NCBI RefSeq assembly: GCF_001294335.1
Contig: NZ_LGKG01000035.1
Location: forward strand, 82,968-146,967
Origin: Streptomyces chattanoogensis
GTDB taxonomy: Bacteria > Actinomycetota > Actinomycetes > Streptomycetales > Streptomycetaceae
Length of the DNA: 64,000 bases
Direction: 5' to 3'
In this document: positions 26,497-40,316 of the stretch, piece after piece
How positions within the stretch are numbered: position 1 is the stretch's first letter
Layout: each line of letters starts with the position of its first letter
Notes under the pieces: model-generated
The model's database searches: none
The model's input: the letters and a program-made list of their open reading frames with translations, nothing else
Told to the model about the DNA's origin: nothing
Made by a program: the position numbers and the translations under genes

Positions 26497-27417
26497 CTAC
26501 TCCGACGTTCCGCCGCCTGATGCCGACCCCGCACCCGATCCCCCGTACTCCGGACTTGTGAAGTCCGGGCTGGAATATCGCGGACGCGACCCCGCCGAGC
26601 CGCTGTCCGGGCTCGAGAACTTGGGACGGGTATAGCCGAGGGTGGGCATGCGGTGCTGGGGGGCGGAGGCGGGGCGGGGGATGTAGGGCGTGGGGTCGGG
26701 GCTGGGGTCGGGGTCGCTGAGGGCCTCGCGGAGGAAGGGCAGGAGGCCGCGTTCGAGGAGGGCCTGTCGCCAGGCGTCGCGGGCGCGGTCGAGGTCTGCC
26801 ATCCGGAGTTCTTCCGCTCTGGTGGCGCGGGAGGATGTCGAACCGTTGCGCAGAGCGGTGATGACGAGTCCGGCCATCGCGACGAGCGAGCCCGCCGCCG
26901 TCAGGGCCGCGAATATCCAGCCGACGCTGATCAGCGGCTGAGCCATGGCCTTGTCGGGGCTGACGGCCCGCAGAACGTAGCCGATGAGCAGGAAGAGGAC
27001 GGCGGCGATGCCGGCGAGGACCGGGACCAGGACGGCGATCATGGCGGCCAGACCAGCGCCGGCCGTTTCCGTGGTCTCGTCCATGGGCGAGGCATCGCCC
27101 GTACCGGTGGCCAAACCTGTCGCCTCGTCGGCCGCGTCGTCCTCCGCCGCGCTGCCCGCACCGGCCCCCGACGGCGCCGCCGCAGGTGCGCGCAGGGCGG
27201 TGCGGAGCTGGACATAGCGTTGGTATTCGGCCGTCGCACAGGCGGCGATGGCGGTGGTGGCGCTGAGGGCCATCGTGCGCAACTGCTCGGTGCCGAGGGG
27301 CTTTCCCGCGGCGGAAGCGAGGCCGTCCGGGTGCTGTCCGGCGGTGCGCAGGGCCTCATCGAGGAGCCGCGCGAATTCCGCGCGGTCCTCGTTCAGCAGG
27401 TGCGGAGCGCTGTTCAT
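26497..27417 (-). CDS. Conserved two-segment membrane protein of unknown function
   Basis: A 306-residue protein with a soluble N-terminal domain (about 1-130), two hydrophobic segments (MIAVLVPVLAGIAAVLFLLIGYVL and ISVGWIFAALTAAGSLVAMAGLVI), a conserved helical stretch LRMADLDRARDAWRQALLERGLLPFLREAL, and a Ser/Pro/Gly-rich tail with repeated (K/R)(F/Y)SSPD motifs. ATG 27417 follows GGGGGA by 6 nt. I do not recognise a functional family; the Ser-rich tail may be phosphorylated (inference). Confidence 0.75.
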   Translation of the reverse strand: MNSAPHLLNEDRAEFARLLDEALRTAGQHPDGLASAAGKPLGTEQLRTMALSATTAIAACATAEYQRYVQLRTALRAPAAAPSGAGAGSAAEDDAADEATGLATGTGDASPMDETTETAGAGLAAMIAVLVPVLAGIAAVLFLLIGYVLRAVSPDKAMAQPLISVGWIFAALTAAGSLVAMAGLVITALRNGSTSSRATRAEELRMADLDRARDAWRQALLERGLLPFLREALSDPDPSPDPTPYIPRPASAPQHRMPTLGYTRPKFSSPDSGSAGSRPRYSSPDFTSPEYGGSGAGSASGGGTSE

Positions 27418-27636
27418 GTGCATCCCCCGATGCTCCGTAGGGCCGTACCGGCCGGCTGGGCCGGGCAGTGGGCGGAAACGGAGGAGAGCCTGCTACGGAT
27501 AGCCCGATGGTAGAGCGCCTCCGGCACGGGGTGACAGTGAGTTTGCGGAATTTGCGTAATGCCGCGACCGGAATCCGCCCCACCCGATGGCCCGCCGCCC
27601 GCCCATCGGCCTGGCGTACGTCTGCCCCGGGAGCGC

Positions 27637-28788
27637 TCAGCCCGTCAGGGGGAGTTGCACCACCAGCAGCTTTCCGGCCATCGTGACGCCGCCGTCCATC
27701 GCGATGGCGAGCCCGTCGGCGTAGACATGCGGGCCGTCGACGGCGATGCCGTCGCCCTCGCCGTCCTCGGTGCCGACCTCACCCAGCAGATACGGAATCG
27801 GGCTGTGGCCGTGCACCACGCGCTCGCCGCCGTAAGCGTTCAGGAGCTCGCGTACGGCCTGCGAGCCGGCCTCGTCGCGGAAGGCGAAGCGCTTGGTGAA
27901 CTTGCGGAACAGATCCCAGACTTCGTCGGCGTCGCTGCGGGTCAGCACGTCGTGGACGGTGTCGTTGACGGCCTCGATCGAGTCGCCGTATTCGAGGTAG
28001 GCGGTGGTGTCGGAGTGCACGAGCAGATGCCCGTCCTCCTCCATCACGGCGTCCAGGCGGGCCATCCACTGCAGGTGGTGGTCCTCCAGGCGGTCCATGT
28101 CGGACTTCTGGCCGCCGTTGAGGAGCCAGGCGGCCTGGAAGGAGGCGGTGCCGGCCCCGGACTGGACGGGCGTGTCGCCGAATCGCTTGGCGCCCAGCAG
28201 CAGGAGTTCGTGGTTGCCCATCAGGGCCTTGCAGTAGCCGCCGGCCGCCGCGGCCTCGGCGGAGAGCTGCATGACGAGGTCGATGACGCCGATGCCGTCC
28301 GGACCGCGGTCGGTGAAGTCGCCGAGGAACCACAGGCGGGCGTTGCCGGCCGCCCAGTGGCCATCGGCGTCGATCAGCCCCTCGGCGGCGAGCGCCTCGC
28401 ACAGCTCGTCGTAATACCCGTGGACGTCGCCCACGACGAAGAGCGGACCCATGCCCTCGGGCGCGTCCTGGTCGGCGGCGGTCTCGGTCGCCGGAAGGAA
28501 GTCCGCGGCCGGGCGGTCGATCAGGGTGTCGGTGCGGCCCGCGCCGATGACCGGGAGGTCGCGTGCGGTCGGCGTGTACTCCTCGGGCAGCTCGATGGGT
28601 GCGGCGGGGGGCGGCACCAGTGGCGGCGCGGTCGGGGGCCCGGCGGGCAGATGGACCGGCGGACCGACCGGCGGCATGGGAGGCGGGCCCGCGGGCGCGC
28701 CGGAGTGAGGTCCGGGCGGCACAGCAGACACCGGAGTTCGTCCCGCCATGGTCCACACCATGGGTCCCTGACTGGCCCCCTGAGTCAT
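27637..28788 (-). CDS. Metallophosphoesterase with proline-rich head
   Basis: A 383-residue protein of the calcineurin-like (PPP) phosphoesterase family. Metal-binding motifs appear in order: GDVHGYYDEL, GDFTDRGPDG and GNHELLLL, with VVHGHSPIPYL near the end. The first 70 residues are Pro/Ala/Gly-rich and probably disordered. It is likely a protein or nucleotide phosphatase. GGAGGGG precedes ATG at 28788. A good promoter lies upstream. Confidence 0.87.
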   Translation of the reverse strand: MTQGASQGPMVWTMAGRTPVSAVPPGPHSGAPAGPPPMPPVGPPVHLPAGPPTAPPLVPPPAAPIELPEEYTPTARDLPVIGAGRTDTLIDRPAADFLPATETAADQDAPEGMGPLFVVGDVHGYYDELCEALAAEGLIDADGHWAAGNARLWFLGDFTDRGPDGIGVIDLVMQLSAEAAAAGGYCKALMGNHELLLLGAKRFGDTPVQSGAGTASFQAAWLLNGGQKSDMDRLEDHHLQWMARLDAVMEEDGHLLVHSDTTAYLEYGDSIEAVNDTVHDVLTRSDADEVWDLFRKFTKRFAFRDEAGSQAVRELLNAYGGERVVHGHSPIPYLLGEVGTEDGEGDGIAVDGPHVYADGLAIAMDGGVTMAGKLLVVQLPLTG

Positions 28789-28865
28789 CGACCCCTCCAC
28801 CGTCGCGCCGCCGTGCACCTCTCGGACCTTGCCTGGTCGACGGCGGTCCGCGGTGTCGTGCGCCC

Positions 28866-28895
28866 ATCATAGGAATGCCGGTCGCAGGTTGTGAC
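28866..28895 (-). promoter_or_regulatory. Candidate promoter for the metallophosphoesterase gene
   Basis: On the minus strand, GTCACA (complement of 28890-28895) and TATGAT (complement of 28866-28871) are 18 bp apart, a good vegetative-type match (4/6 and 5/6). The start codon is about 78 bp downstream. Confidence 0.5.
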
Positions 28896-28900
28896 GCACC

Positions 28901-28966
28901 CGGGGTGATCAATCAGCTGCAGCCCGGCGTTCGCGGCTGATTTCTCCCGGGATCACCCCGTTTTTT
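28901..28966 (+). terminator. Nested hairpin followed by T6
   Basis: The outer 10-bp stem CGGGGTGATC / GATCACCCCG (28901-28910 with 28951-28960) encloses an inner stem AATCAGC / GCTGATT (28911-28917 with 28936-28942) and is followed by six T (28961-28966) on the plus strand. It lies at the 3' side of the LacI gene, which is on the opposite strand, so the T run does not point the way that gene needs. Confidence 0.7.
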
Positions 28967-29030
28967 CCTGACCGAAGGAGGCGCGTGGGCGGCGATGTTA
29001 CGCGTGATTCGCCGTGTGACGGCACACGCC

Positions 29031-30131
29031 TCAGGCGCCGGCCGGTCCCCGTGGGGGGCTGACGGTGGTCCGCGCCGAGCGCCGCTGGGACGAGGTCCGC
29101 ACGATCAGGTCGGTCGGTATCACCTGTTCGATGGGCAGGCCGTTGTCGAGACCTTCGATGGCGTCGATGAGGATCTGGACGACGGCGGTGCCGATGCGGC
29201 GGGGTTTGAGGGAGAGGGTGGTGATGGGCGGCTCGGTGCTGGCGTAGACGGTGGATTCGCTGCAGCAGACCAGCAGCAGATCCTCGGGAACGCGCAGGCC
29301 GTAGCGCCGGGCGGCGGCGAGCAGGTCGGTGCCGTTGGGGTCGAAGAGACCGTAGACGGCGTCGGGCCGGTCGGGGCGGGCCAGCAGCCGGTCGGCCGCG
29401 ACGGCGCCCGCGCAGGGGTCGTGTGCCGGGTACGACTCGTACACCGGGTCCTGCCCGACCCGCTCGCACCAGTGCAGATAGGCGGTGGTCGACAGCCGGG
29501 TGTAGGTGTCGGTGGTGGTGCCGGTGAGCAGACCGATGCGGCGGGCGCCGGCGTCGGCGAGGTGGTCGAGCAGCCCGAGTACGGCGGCCTCGTGGTCGTT
29601 GTCGACCCAGCCGGTGACCGGCAGGGCACCGCCGGGGCGGCCGTCGGAGACGACGGGGATGCCGTGCCGGACGAGTTCGGTGACGACGGGGTCGCCGTCG
29701 GCGGGGTCGATGACGACGGTGCCGTCCAGCGCGACGTTGGACCACACGTCGTGGCGGGAGGTCGCGGGCAGGATGACCAGCGCATAGCCGCGGGCCAGCG
29801 CCGCGGAAGTGGCCGCTCTGGCCATCTCCGCGAAATACGCGAACTCGGTGAAGGTGAAAGGTTCATCCCCGTACGTGGTCACGGTCAGGCCGAGCAGTCC
29901 CGACTTGCCGGTACGGAGGGTGCGGGCGGCGGCGGACGGGCGGTAGCCCAGCCGGTCGGCCACCTCGCGGACATGGCTACGGGTGGCATCCGGAAGCCGG
30001 CCCTTGCCGTTGAGCGCGTCGGAGACAGTCGTGATGGACACACCGGCTGCGGCGGCCACGTCCCGGATGCCCGCCCGTCCCAGCCGGCGACCGGTCGACC
30101 GGCTCACCTGGTGCTTCCCTGCTGCTGTCAT
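29031..30131 (-). CDS. LacI-family regulator
   Basis: A 366-residue LacI/GalR protein: N-terminal helix-turn-helix with GIRDVAAAAGVSITTVSDALNGKGRL and the hinge RLGYRPSAAARTL, then a periplasmic-binding-like sensor domain (GLLTGTTTDTYTRLSTTAYLHW, YGLFDPNGTDLLAAARRYGLRVPEDLLLVCCSE). It binds an operator and an unknown small ligand, often a sugar. The nearest gene, hisC, is divergent, 393 bp away; self-regulation is likely. S. coelicolor has a LacI protein in this position. Confidence 0.9.
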   Translation of the reverse strand: MTAAGKHQVSRSTGRRLGRAGIRDVAAAAGVSITTVSDALNGKGRLPDATRSHVREVADRLGYRPSAAARTLRTGKSGLLGLTVTTYGDEPFTFTEFAYFAEMARAATSAALARGYALVILPATSRHDVWSNVALDGTVVIDPADGDPVVTELVRHGIPVVSDGRPGGALPVTGWVDNDHEAAVLGLLDHLADAGARRIGLLTGTTTDTYTRLSTTAYLHWCERVGQDPVYESYPAHDPCAGAVAADRLLARPDRPDAVYGLFDPNGTDLLAAARRYGLRVPEDLLLVCCSESTVYASTEPPITTLSLKPRRIGTAVVQILIDAIEGLDNGLPIEQVIPTDLIVRTSSQRRSARTTVSPPRGPAGA

Positions 30132-30524
30132 GGCGAGCCGATAGTAGGGCTCGGCAGGGCCATTCGCGGGGCCCTGCCGAGGCTTGTTAAAAGGTACGTT
30201 TCTGCATGGTGACTCTTCATCAATTTCCTTTGAAATCAAGGTAGTTGATGTCCAGGGTGATCATACGGGGGGACTTTCATGGTCCTTGCCTGTGGATCGG
30301 TCCAGGTCTCGAAGAGGTCTCAAGTCACCTTCACGGGTGATGCGCGCCAGGGCGCGAGCCACCGGCGCGCGGAAGAGTGGGGAGCGCTCCCCAGGGCCTG
30401 TGCGCGGGGTGCCGGGCGACGCCCTTGCGGCTTGGCCGGCGGGCTGGGGGCTGCCGCCGGACGGGGCAATCCTCATAAGGTGTGCAGTATTGGAGTCGAG
30501 CGGGACGGTCGAGGAGGACCTGCG
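30132..30524. other. Intergenic region between LacI gene and hisC
   Basis: 393 bp without a supported gene. The left part (30180-30245) is AT-rich and has an inverted repeat ATTTC / GAAAT (30224-30228 and 30233-30237), a possible operator. A strong ribosome site for hisC (GAGGAGG, 30511-30517) ends the region. Confidence 0.55.
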
Positions 30525-31604
30525 GTGAGCGAGAAGACCCCGAAGCTGCGTGCTGCGCTGGACGGCATCCCCACCTACAAGCCGGGCCGGCCCGCGGCGG
30601 CCGACGGGCCCGTGGCCTACAAGCTGTCCTCCAACGAGAACCCTTATCCGCCGCTGCCGGGTGTCTTGGAGAGCGCGGTGACCGCCGCCGGCTCCTTCAA
30701 CCGCTACCCGGACATGGCGTGTACGGGCCTGATGGCGGAGCTGGCCGAGCGCTTCTCGGTGCCGCTGTCGCATCTGGCGACCGGGACCGGCTCGGTGGGT
30801 GTGGCCCAGCAGCTGGTGCAGTCGACGGCCGGGCCGGGCGATGAAGTGATCTACGCCTGGCGGTCGTTCGAGGCGTACCCGATCGTCACCCAGGTCTCCG
30901 GCGCCACGCCCGTACAGGTGCCGTTGACCTCCGGCGAGGTGCACGACCTGGACGCGATGCTCGCCGCGGTCACCGACCGGACCCGGCTGATCTTCGTCTG
31001 CAACCCCAACAACCCCACCGGCACCGTCGTACGCCGTGCCGAGCTGGAGTCCTTCCTGGACCGGGTGCCGAGCGATGTCCTGGTGGTGCTGGACGAGGCG
31101 TACCGCGAATTCATCCGGGACGAGGAGGTGCCGGACGGCATCGAGCTCTACCGTGACCGGCCCAACGTGTGTGTGCTGCGGACCTTCTCCAAGGCGTACG
31201 GGCTGGCGGGCCTGCGGGTTGGATTTGCGATTGCGCACGAGCCGGTGGCCGCGGCGTTGCGCAAGACGGCGGTGCCGTTCGGGGTGAGCCAGCTGGCGCA
31301 GGAGGCGGCGGTGGCGTCGCTGCGCAGCGAGGCGGCGCTGCTGGAGCGCGTCGATGCGCTGGTGGCCGAGCGGGCGCGGGTGGTCGACGGGCTGGTCGGG
31401 CAGGGCTGGACGGTCCCCGAGACGCAGGCCAACTTCGTCTGGCTGCGGCTGGGGGACCGTACCGTCGATTTCGCGGCGGCGTGCGAGCGCGCCGGGGTGG
31501 TCGTGCGGCCGTTCCCCGGTGAGGGTGTGCGGGTGACCATCGGCGAGAGTGCGGCGATGGACCTGTTCCTGCAGGCCGCGGAGGAGTTCCGCAAGGCGCT
31601 GTAG
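30525..31604 (+). CDS. hisC: Histidinol-phosphate/aromatic aminotransferase (HisC family)
   Basis: A 359-residue fold-type I aminotransferase. The PLP lysine is Lys223 in [14 protein letters not shown]; other signatures are [24 protein letters not shown] and VLDEAYREF. It transfers an amino group from glutamate to imidazole-acetol phosphate in histidine synthesis, or acts as an aromatic (phenylalanine) aminotransferase as some actinobacterial paralogues do. It stands outside a his operon, so the second role is plausible. GTG start with GAGGAGG 7 nt upstream. Confidence 0.88.
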   Translation: MSEKTPKLRAALDGIPTYKPGRPAAADGPVAYKLSSNENPYPPLPGVLESAVTAAGSFNRYPDMACTGLMAELAERFSVPLSHLATGTGSVGVAQQLVQSTAGPGDEVIYAWRSFEAYPIVTQVSGATPVQVPLTSGEVHDLDAMLAAVTDRTRLIFVCNPNNPTGTVVRRAELESFLDRVPSDVLVVLDEAYREFIRDEEVPDGIELYRDRPNVCVLRTFSKAYGLAGLRVGFAIAHEPVAAALRKTAVPFGVSQLAQEAAVASLRSEAALLERVDALVAERARVVDGLVGQGWTVPETQANFVWLRLGDRTVDFAAACERAGVVVRPFPGEGVRVTIGESAAMDLFLQAAEEFRKAL

Positions 31605-31643
31605 GGCGTTGCGGGGTGCTGCATGGTGCAGCCGTTGTGCATT

Positions 31644-31672
31644 GAGGCCGTGGGTCGCTGACCCGCGGCCTC
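31644..31672. terminator. Hairpin between hisC and the cyclophilin-like gene
   Basis: A 13-bp stem GAGGCCGTGGGTC / GACCCGCGGCCTC with one G.T pair and a 3-nt loop. Its right arm overlaps the stop codon of the convergent gene, so it can terminate both. Confidence 0.8.
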
Positions 31673-32039
31673 ACGCTTTGCGTACGTGAATTGCTTCACC
31701 GGCGCGGACGGTGGCCAGTGCGCGAGGGTCGCCGTCGATGCGGCCCAGCACATTGCAGGGGGAGGCGAGCCGGGGTTCTTCGCCCCGGGATATCGGCGTG
31801 GGGCCGTACGGCAGCGCGAGGGCGTTGCCCTCGGTCCAGAAGGCGACCGTGCCGGCTTCGACGACCTGGCGGGCGTCGGCCTCCAGTGCGGGCGTGAGCC
31901 CGGTGTCGAAATAGACCTCTTCGCCCCAGGTGTGGGCGGTGCCGTCGATCGGCAGCGCCGCGAGCAGCGTCGCTGCGGTCGGTGTGTCGTCCAGGGTGGC
32001 GGTCACATGCCCTGCGGGCCAGGAGATACGGATCTTCAT
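31671..32039 (-). CDS. Cyclophilin-like fold protein (TM1367 type)
   Basis: A 122-residue small beta-barrel protein (MKIRISWPAGHVTATLDDTPTAATLLAALP, HTWGEEVYFDTG, FWTEGNALALPYGPTPIS) matching the cyclophilin-like family of unknown function. Unlike true cyclophilins it lacks the catalytic Arg/Phe set, so isomerase activity is not claimed. It is convergent with hisC and divergent from the cyd operon. Confidence 0.8.
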   Translation of the reverse strand: MKIRISWPAGHVTATLDDTPTAATLLAALPIDGTAHTWGEEVYFDTGLTPALEADARQVVEAGTVAFWTEGNALALPYGPTPISRGEEPRLASPCNVLGRIDGDPRALATVRAGEAIHVRKA

Positions 32040-32136
32040 GGCGGCAAATTCAACAATATGTTGAAGGTGTAGGGAAGGGGCGTGCGCCGGTCGTGCAATA
32101 AGTACGGGATAAGGATTCGTACGCCATGGATTCCGG

Positions 32137-32152
32137 CGTGACCGCGGTCACG
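32137..32152. promoter_or_regulatory. Perfect 16-bp palindrome in the cyd promoter region
   Basis: CGTGACCGCGGTCACG, a perfect palindrome 50 bp upstream of the Rex operator. It is a candidate second operator of the cyd genes or of the divergent cyclophilin-like gene; the regulator is unknown. Confidence 0.5.
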
Positions 32153-32201
32153 TACCCCCCTTATCGAAGGTCGGAGGGTCATGAGTAATAATGCTTGTGA
32201 A

Positions 32202-32217
32202 TGTGAACGCGTTCACA
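32202..32217. promoter_or_regulatory. Rex operator (ROP) of the cyd operon
   Basis: Perfect palindrome TGTGAACGCGTTCACA, the known Rex consensus TGTGAAC-N2-GTTCACA. Partial half sites flank it (TTGTGA at 32195-32200 and TCACA at 32220-32224). It follows a possible -10 (TAATAA, 32186-32191) and would overlap the transcription start. Rex releases DNA when NADH/NAD+ rises, so the oxidase is induced at low oxygen. Confidence 0.92.
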
Positions 32218-32245
32218 AGCTCACATCCGGCAAGGAGGAAGCGAC

Positions 32246-33754
32246 GTGGAACTGGCGTTGGCGCCAGAGACTCTGGCGCGATGGCAATTCGGCATCACGA
32301 CCGTCTACCACTTCCTGTTCGTCCCCTTGACGATCTCCCTCGCCGCTCTGGTGGCCGGACTGGAGACCGCATGGGTGCGGACGGCGAAGCAGAAGTACCT
32401 CAAGGCGACCAAGTTCTGGGGCAAGCTGTTCCTGATCAACATCGCGATGGGTGTGGTCACCGGCATCGTCCAGGAGTTCCAGTTCGGCATGAACTGGTCC
32501 GACTACTCGCGGTTCGTCGGTGATGTCTTCGGCGCCCCGCTCGCCTTCGAGGCGCTCATCGCGTTCTTCTTCGAGTCCACCTTCATAGGACTGTGGATCT
32601 TCGGCTGGGACAAGCTGCCCAAGAAGATCCACTGCTTCTGCATGTGGATGGTCTCGATCGGCACCATCCTGTCCGCGTACTTCATCCTCGCCGCCAACTC
32701 CTGGATGCAGCACCCGGTCGGCTACAAGTACAACGCCGCCACCGGCCGCGCCGAGCTCACCGACTTCCTCAAGGTGCTCACCCAGGACACCACCCTGGTC
32801 GTCGCGTTCCACACGCTGACCGCCGCCTTCCTCACCGGCGCCGCGTTCATGGTGGGCATCTCCGCGTATCACCTGATGCGCAAGAGGCACATCAAGGTGA
32901 TGCGGACGTCGCTGCGCCTCGGCCTGATCACCCTGGTCATCGCCGGTCTGCTCACTGCGGTCAGCGGTGACGAGCTCGGCAAGGTCATGTTCAAGCAGCA
33001 GCCGATGAAGATGGCCGCCGCCGAGGCGCTGTGGGACAAGGAAGAGCCGGCGCCGTTCTCGGTCTTCGCCTACGGCGATGTCGAGAAGGGCCACAACACC
33101 GTCGCCATCGAGGTTCCGGGCCTGCTCTCCTTCCTCGCGCACAACGACTTCACCTCGCCGGTCCCCGGCATCAACGACGTCAACAAGGCCGAGCAGCAGA
33201 AGTTCGGGCCCGGCGACTACCGGCCCAACATCCCGGTCGCCTACTGGGGCTTCCGCTGGATGATCGGCTTCGGGATGTCGTCGTTCGCCATCGGACTGGC
33301 CGGGCTCTGGCTGACCCGTAAGAAGTTCTGGCTGGCGCCGGGGCTGCGGACCGGCGACGAGGAACCACCCCGGCTCGCCGTCACGAAGAACAAGGAGCTC
33401 GGCGCCCGCCTGAGCAAGTGGTACTGGTCGCTCGCCTTCCTCACCCTCGGCTTCCCGCTGATCGCGAACTCCTGGGGCTGGGTCTTCACCGAGATGGGCC
33501 GCCAGCCGTGGGTCGTCTACGGCGTGCTGCGCACCTCCGACGCGGTGTCCCCGGGCGTCTCGCAGGGCGAGGTGATCACCTCCATGGTCGTCTTCACCGC
33601 GCTCTACGCGGTCCTCGCCGTGATCGAGGTCCGGCTGCTGGTGAAGTACGTCAAGGCCGGCCCCCAGGAACTGACCGACTCCGACCTCAATCCGCCCACC
33701 AAGATCGGCGGCGATCCCTCGGACGCCGACCGGCCGATGGCCTTCTCGTACTAG
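32246..33754 (+). CDS. cydA: Cytochrome bd ubiquinol/menaquinol oxidase subunit I
   Basis: A 502-residue integral membrane subunit with nine hydrophobic segments and the family signature GRQPW in VFTEMGRQPWVVYG. Quinol-loop and haem-binding regions are recognisable (MNWSDYSRFVGDVFGAPLAFE, TLVVAFHTLTAAFLTGA). It oxidises quinol and reduces oxygen with high affinity. GTG 32246 follows AAGGAGG with 6 nt spacing. It is the first gene of cydA-cydB-cydCD under the Rex operator. Confidence 0.97.
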   Translation: MELALAPETLARWQFGITTVYHFLFVPLTISLAALVAGLETAWVRTAKQKYLKATKFWGKLFLINIAMGVVTGIVQEFQFGMNWSDYSRFVGDVFGAPLAFEALIAFFFESTFIGLWIFGWDKLPKKIHCFCMWMVSIGTILSAYFILAANSWMQHPVGYKYNAATGRAELTDFLKVLTQDTTLVVAFHTLTAAFLTGAAFMVGISAYHLMRKRHIKVMRTSLRLGLITLVIAGLLTAVSGDELGKVMFKQQPMKMAAAEALWDKEEPAPFSVFAYGDVEKGHNTVAIEVPGLLSFLAHNDFTSPVPGINDVNKAEQQKFGPGDYRPNIPVAYWGFRWMIGFGMSSFAIGLAGLWLTRKKFWLAPGLRTGDEEPPRLAVTKNKELGARLSKWYWSLAFLTLGFPLIANSWGWVFTEMGRQPWVVYGVLRTSDAVSPGVSQGEVITSMVVFTALYAVLAVIEVRLLVKYVKAGPQELTDSDLNPPTKIGGDPSDADRPMAFSY

Positions 33755-33763
33755 GAGGCGGCA

Positions 33764-34813
<1,050 letters not shown>

Positions 34814-34826
34814 CGGAGGGTTTCAC

Positions 34827-38387
<3,561 letters not shown>

Positions 38388-38462
38388 GGCATGCATGCGT
38401 CATGCCTGCACCCCGCATAACTGAACTTTCCCCGGATATGGGCCCTTATTAGGCTCGGGGGC

Positions 38463-40226
38463 ATGGCAGCCACGGCAGGACCCCCGGACCCGGCGGACAG
38501 CGGGCACACGGAGCGCGGGGAGACGGTCGCGCCCCCGGCCCGTGACGCCATGGCAGCGGCCACCGAGGCCACCCGCAGCCTGCAGGGGCTCTCGTCCGAG
38601 CTGACCTCCCGGATCCCGCAGCTGCTGGAGGCGATGCGGACGGTCGGCGCCGGGCTCGATTTGCACATCACCCTCGACCGGATCGTGGAGACGGCCGCGG
38701 AGCTCGCCGACGCCCGCTATGCCGCGATCGGGATCATCGACGAAGCCCGCGAGGGGCTGTCGGACTTTGTCACCTACGGCGTGACCGCGCAGCAGCACCG
38801 GCGGATCGGCGCGCTGCCCGACGGCCACAAAGGCCTGCTCGGCGCGCTGATCCATGACCCCAAGCCGTTGCGCCTCGCCGACCTCACCCAGGATCCGCGC
38901 TCGGCCGGATTCCCGCCGGAGCACCCCCCGATGCGGACGTTCCTGGGGGTGCCGGTCCGGGTCCAGGGCGAGATCTTCGGCAATCTCTATCTGACGGAGA
39001 AGCGCGGCGGCGGTCAGTTCAGCGAGGAGGACCTGCACATGGTGCGGGTGCTGGCCACCGAGGCCGGTATCGCGATCGGCAACGCCCGGCTGCACGCGGC
39101 GACCCGGCAGCGGGAGCGGTGGATCGAGGGCTCGGTGGCGGTGACCACCGAACTCCTCGCGGGCAATGTCGACGATGCGCTCACGGTGGTCGCCGAACAG
39201 GCGCGACGGCTGGCCGAGTCGGCGGCCGGCATCGTGCTGCTGCCCGACGACGAGGGCGGGCTGGAGATCGTCGCGGTGTCGGCGGACGACCCCGTCGGCA
39301 TCATGGGCACACAGATTCCGCCGGACAGCCCGGTGGCGGAGCAACTGCTCGCCGGTGAAGCGGTGTTCGTGGACGATTCGGCCACCGATCCGCGGATGGT
39401 GACAGCCATCGCGCCGCGCTTCGGCCCGAGCATGATGCTGCCGCTCAGGAGCGGCGACCGGGTGCTGGGCACGCTGGCGACCCCGCGCCACCGGGGTGCC
39501 CGTCCGTTCACCGCCGCCGAGCGGACGCTGGCCACCCAGTTCGCGGCGCAGGCCGCGCTGGCGCTGGTGCTGGCCGAGGCCCAGCGTGACCGCGAGCGGC
39601 TGGCGGTCTTCGAGGACCGCGACCGGATCGCCCGGGACCTGCACGACCTGGTCATCCAGCGGCTGTTCGCGACCGGGATGATGCTGGAGAGCGCGCAGCG
39701 CAGATCGGTGGTGCCGGAGGTGCAGCGGGGCGTCGGCAAGGCCGTCGACGAACTGGACGTCACCATCCAGGAGATCCGGACCGCGATCTTCGCGCTCCAA
39801 CAGGGCCCGGCCGAGGCACCGTCGGGGCTGCGGACCCGGGTACTGCGCGAGATCGGCACCGCTGCCGTCCCGCTGGGCTTCCAGCCGTCGGCGAACTTCA
39901 TCGGGCCGGTGGACTCCCGGGTCGGCGAGCGGACCGGCAAGAACCTCATCGCCGCGCTGCGCGAGGCGCTCTCGAACGCCTATCGGCACGCCCAGGCCTC
40001 CCGGATCGAAGTCGTCGTCGACTCGACGATCACCCTGCCGGACGGGTCCGAGGGGGTGCGCCTGACGGTGGCCGACGACGGCATCGGCATTCCGGCGGGC
40101 GGGCGCCGCAGCGGCCTGAGGAATCTCGCCAGGCGTGCGGAGGCGCTCGGCGGTTCCAGTACGTACGGGCCCGGGCTGGGCGAGGGCGGCACCGGGACGA
40201 AAGTGACATGGGAGGCGCCGCTGTGA
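38463..40226 (+). CDS. GAF-domain sensor histidine kinase (DevS/DosT-like)
   Basis: A 587-residue soluble kinase with two GAF domains (about 60-215 and 225-380), a HisKA_3 domain with phospho-His in IARDLHDLVIQRLFATGMML (about residue 393) and an HATPase (EALSNAYRHAQASRIEV, GIGIPAGGRRSGLRNL). The first GAF is very like that of mycobacterial DevS/DosT (ALIHDPKPLRLADL, then GFPPEHPPMRTFLGVPVRVQGEIFGNLYLTEK), whose haem senses oxygen and NO. His154 falls where the DevS haem ligand (His149) lies in my memory of that sequence. No partner regulator is adjacent. It directly follows the bd oxidase operon. Confidence 0.9.
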   Translation: MAATAGPPDPADSGHTERGETVAPPARDAMAAATEATRSLQGLSSELTSRIPQLLEAMRTVGAGLDLHITLDRIVETAAELADARYAAIGIIDEAREGLSDFVTYGVTAQQHRRIGALPDGHKGLLGALIHDPKPLRLADLTQDPRSAGFPPEHPPMRTFLGVPVRVQGEIFGNLYLTEKRGGGQFSEEDLHMVRVLATEAGIAIGNARLHAATRQRERWIEGSVAVTTELLAGNVDDALTVVAEQARRLAESAAGIVLLPDDEGGLEIVAVSADDPVGIMGTQIPPDSPVAEQLLAGEAVFVDDSATDPRMVTAIAPRFGPSMMLPLRSGDRVLGTLATPRHRGARPFTAAERTLATQFAAQAALALVLAEAQRDRERLAVFEDRDRIARDLHDLVIQRLFATGMMLESAQRRSVVPEVQRGVGKAVDELDVTIQEIRTAIFALQQGPAEAPSGLRTRVLREIGTAAVPLGFQPSANFIGPVDSRVGERTGKNLIAALREALSNAYRHAQASRIEVVVDSTITLPDGSEGVRLTVADDGIGIPAGGRRSGLRNLARRAEALGGSSTYGPGLGEGGTGTKVTWEAPL

Positions 40227-40316
40227 GGGGCGGGTGCTGCGCCGTTCGGGGCGTTGGGCGGGCCCTGGAGGCCTGAGGTACGGCGATTATGGGACATTTC
40301 GGGTCAATCTCAGGCT

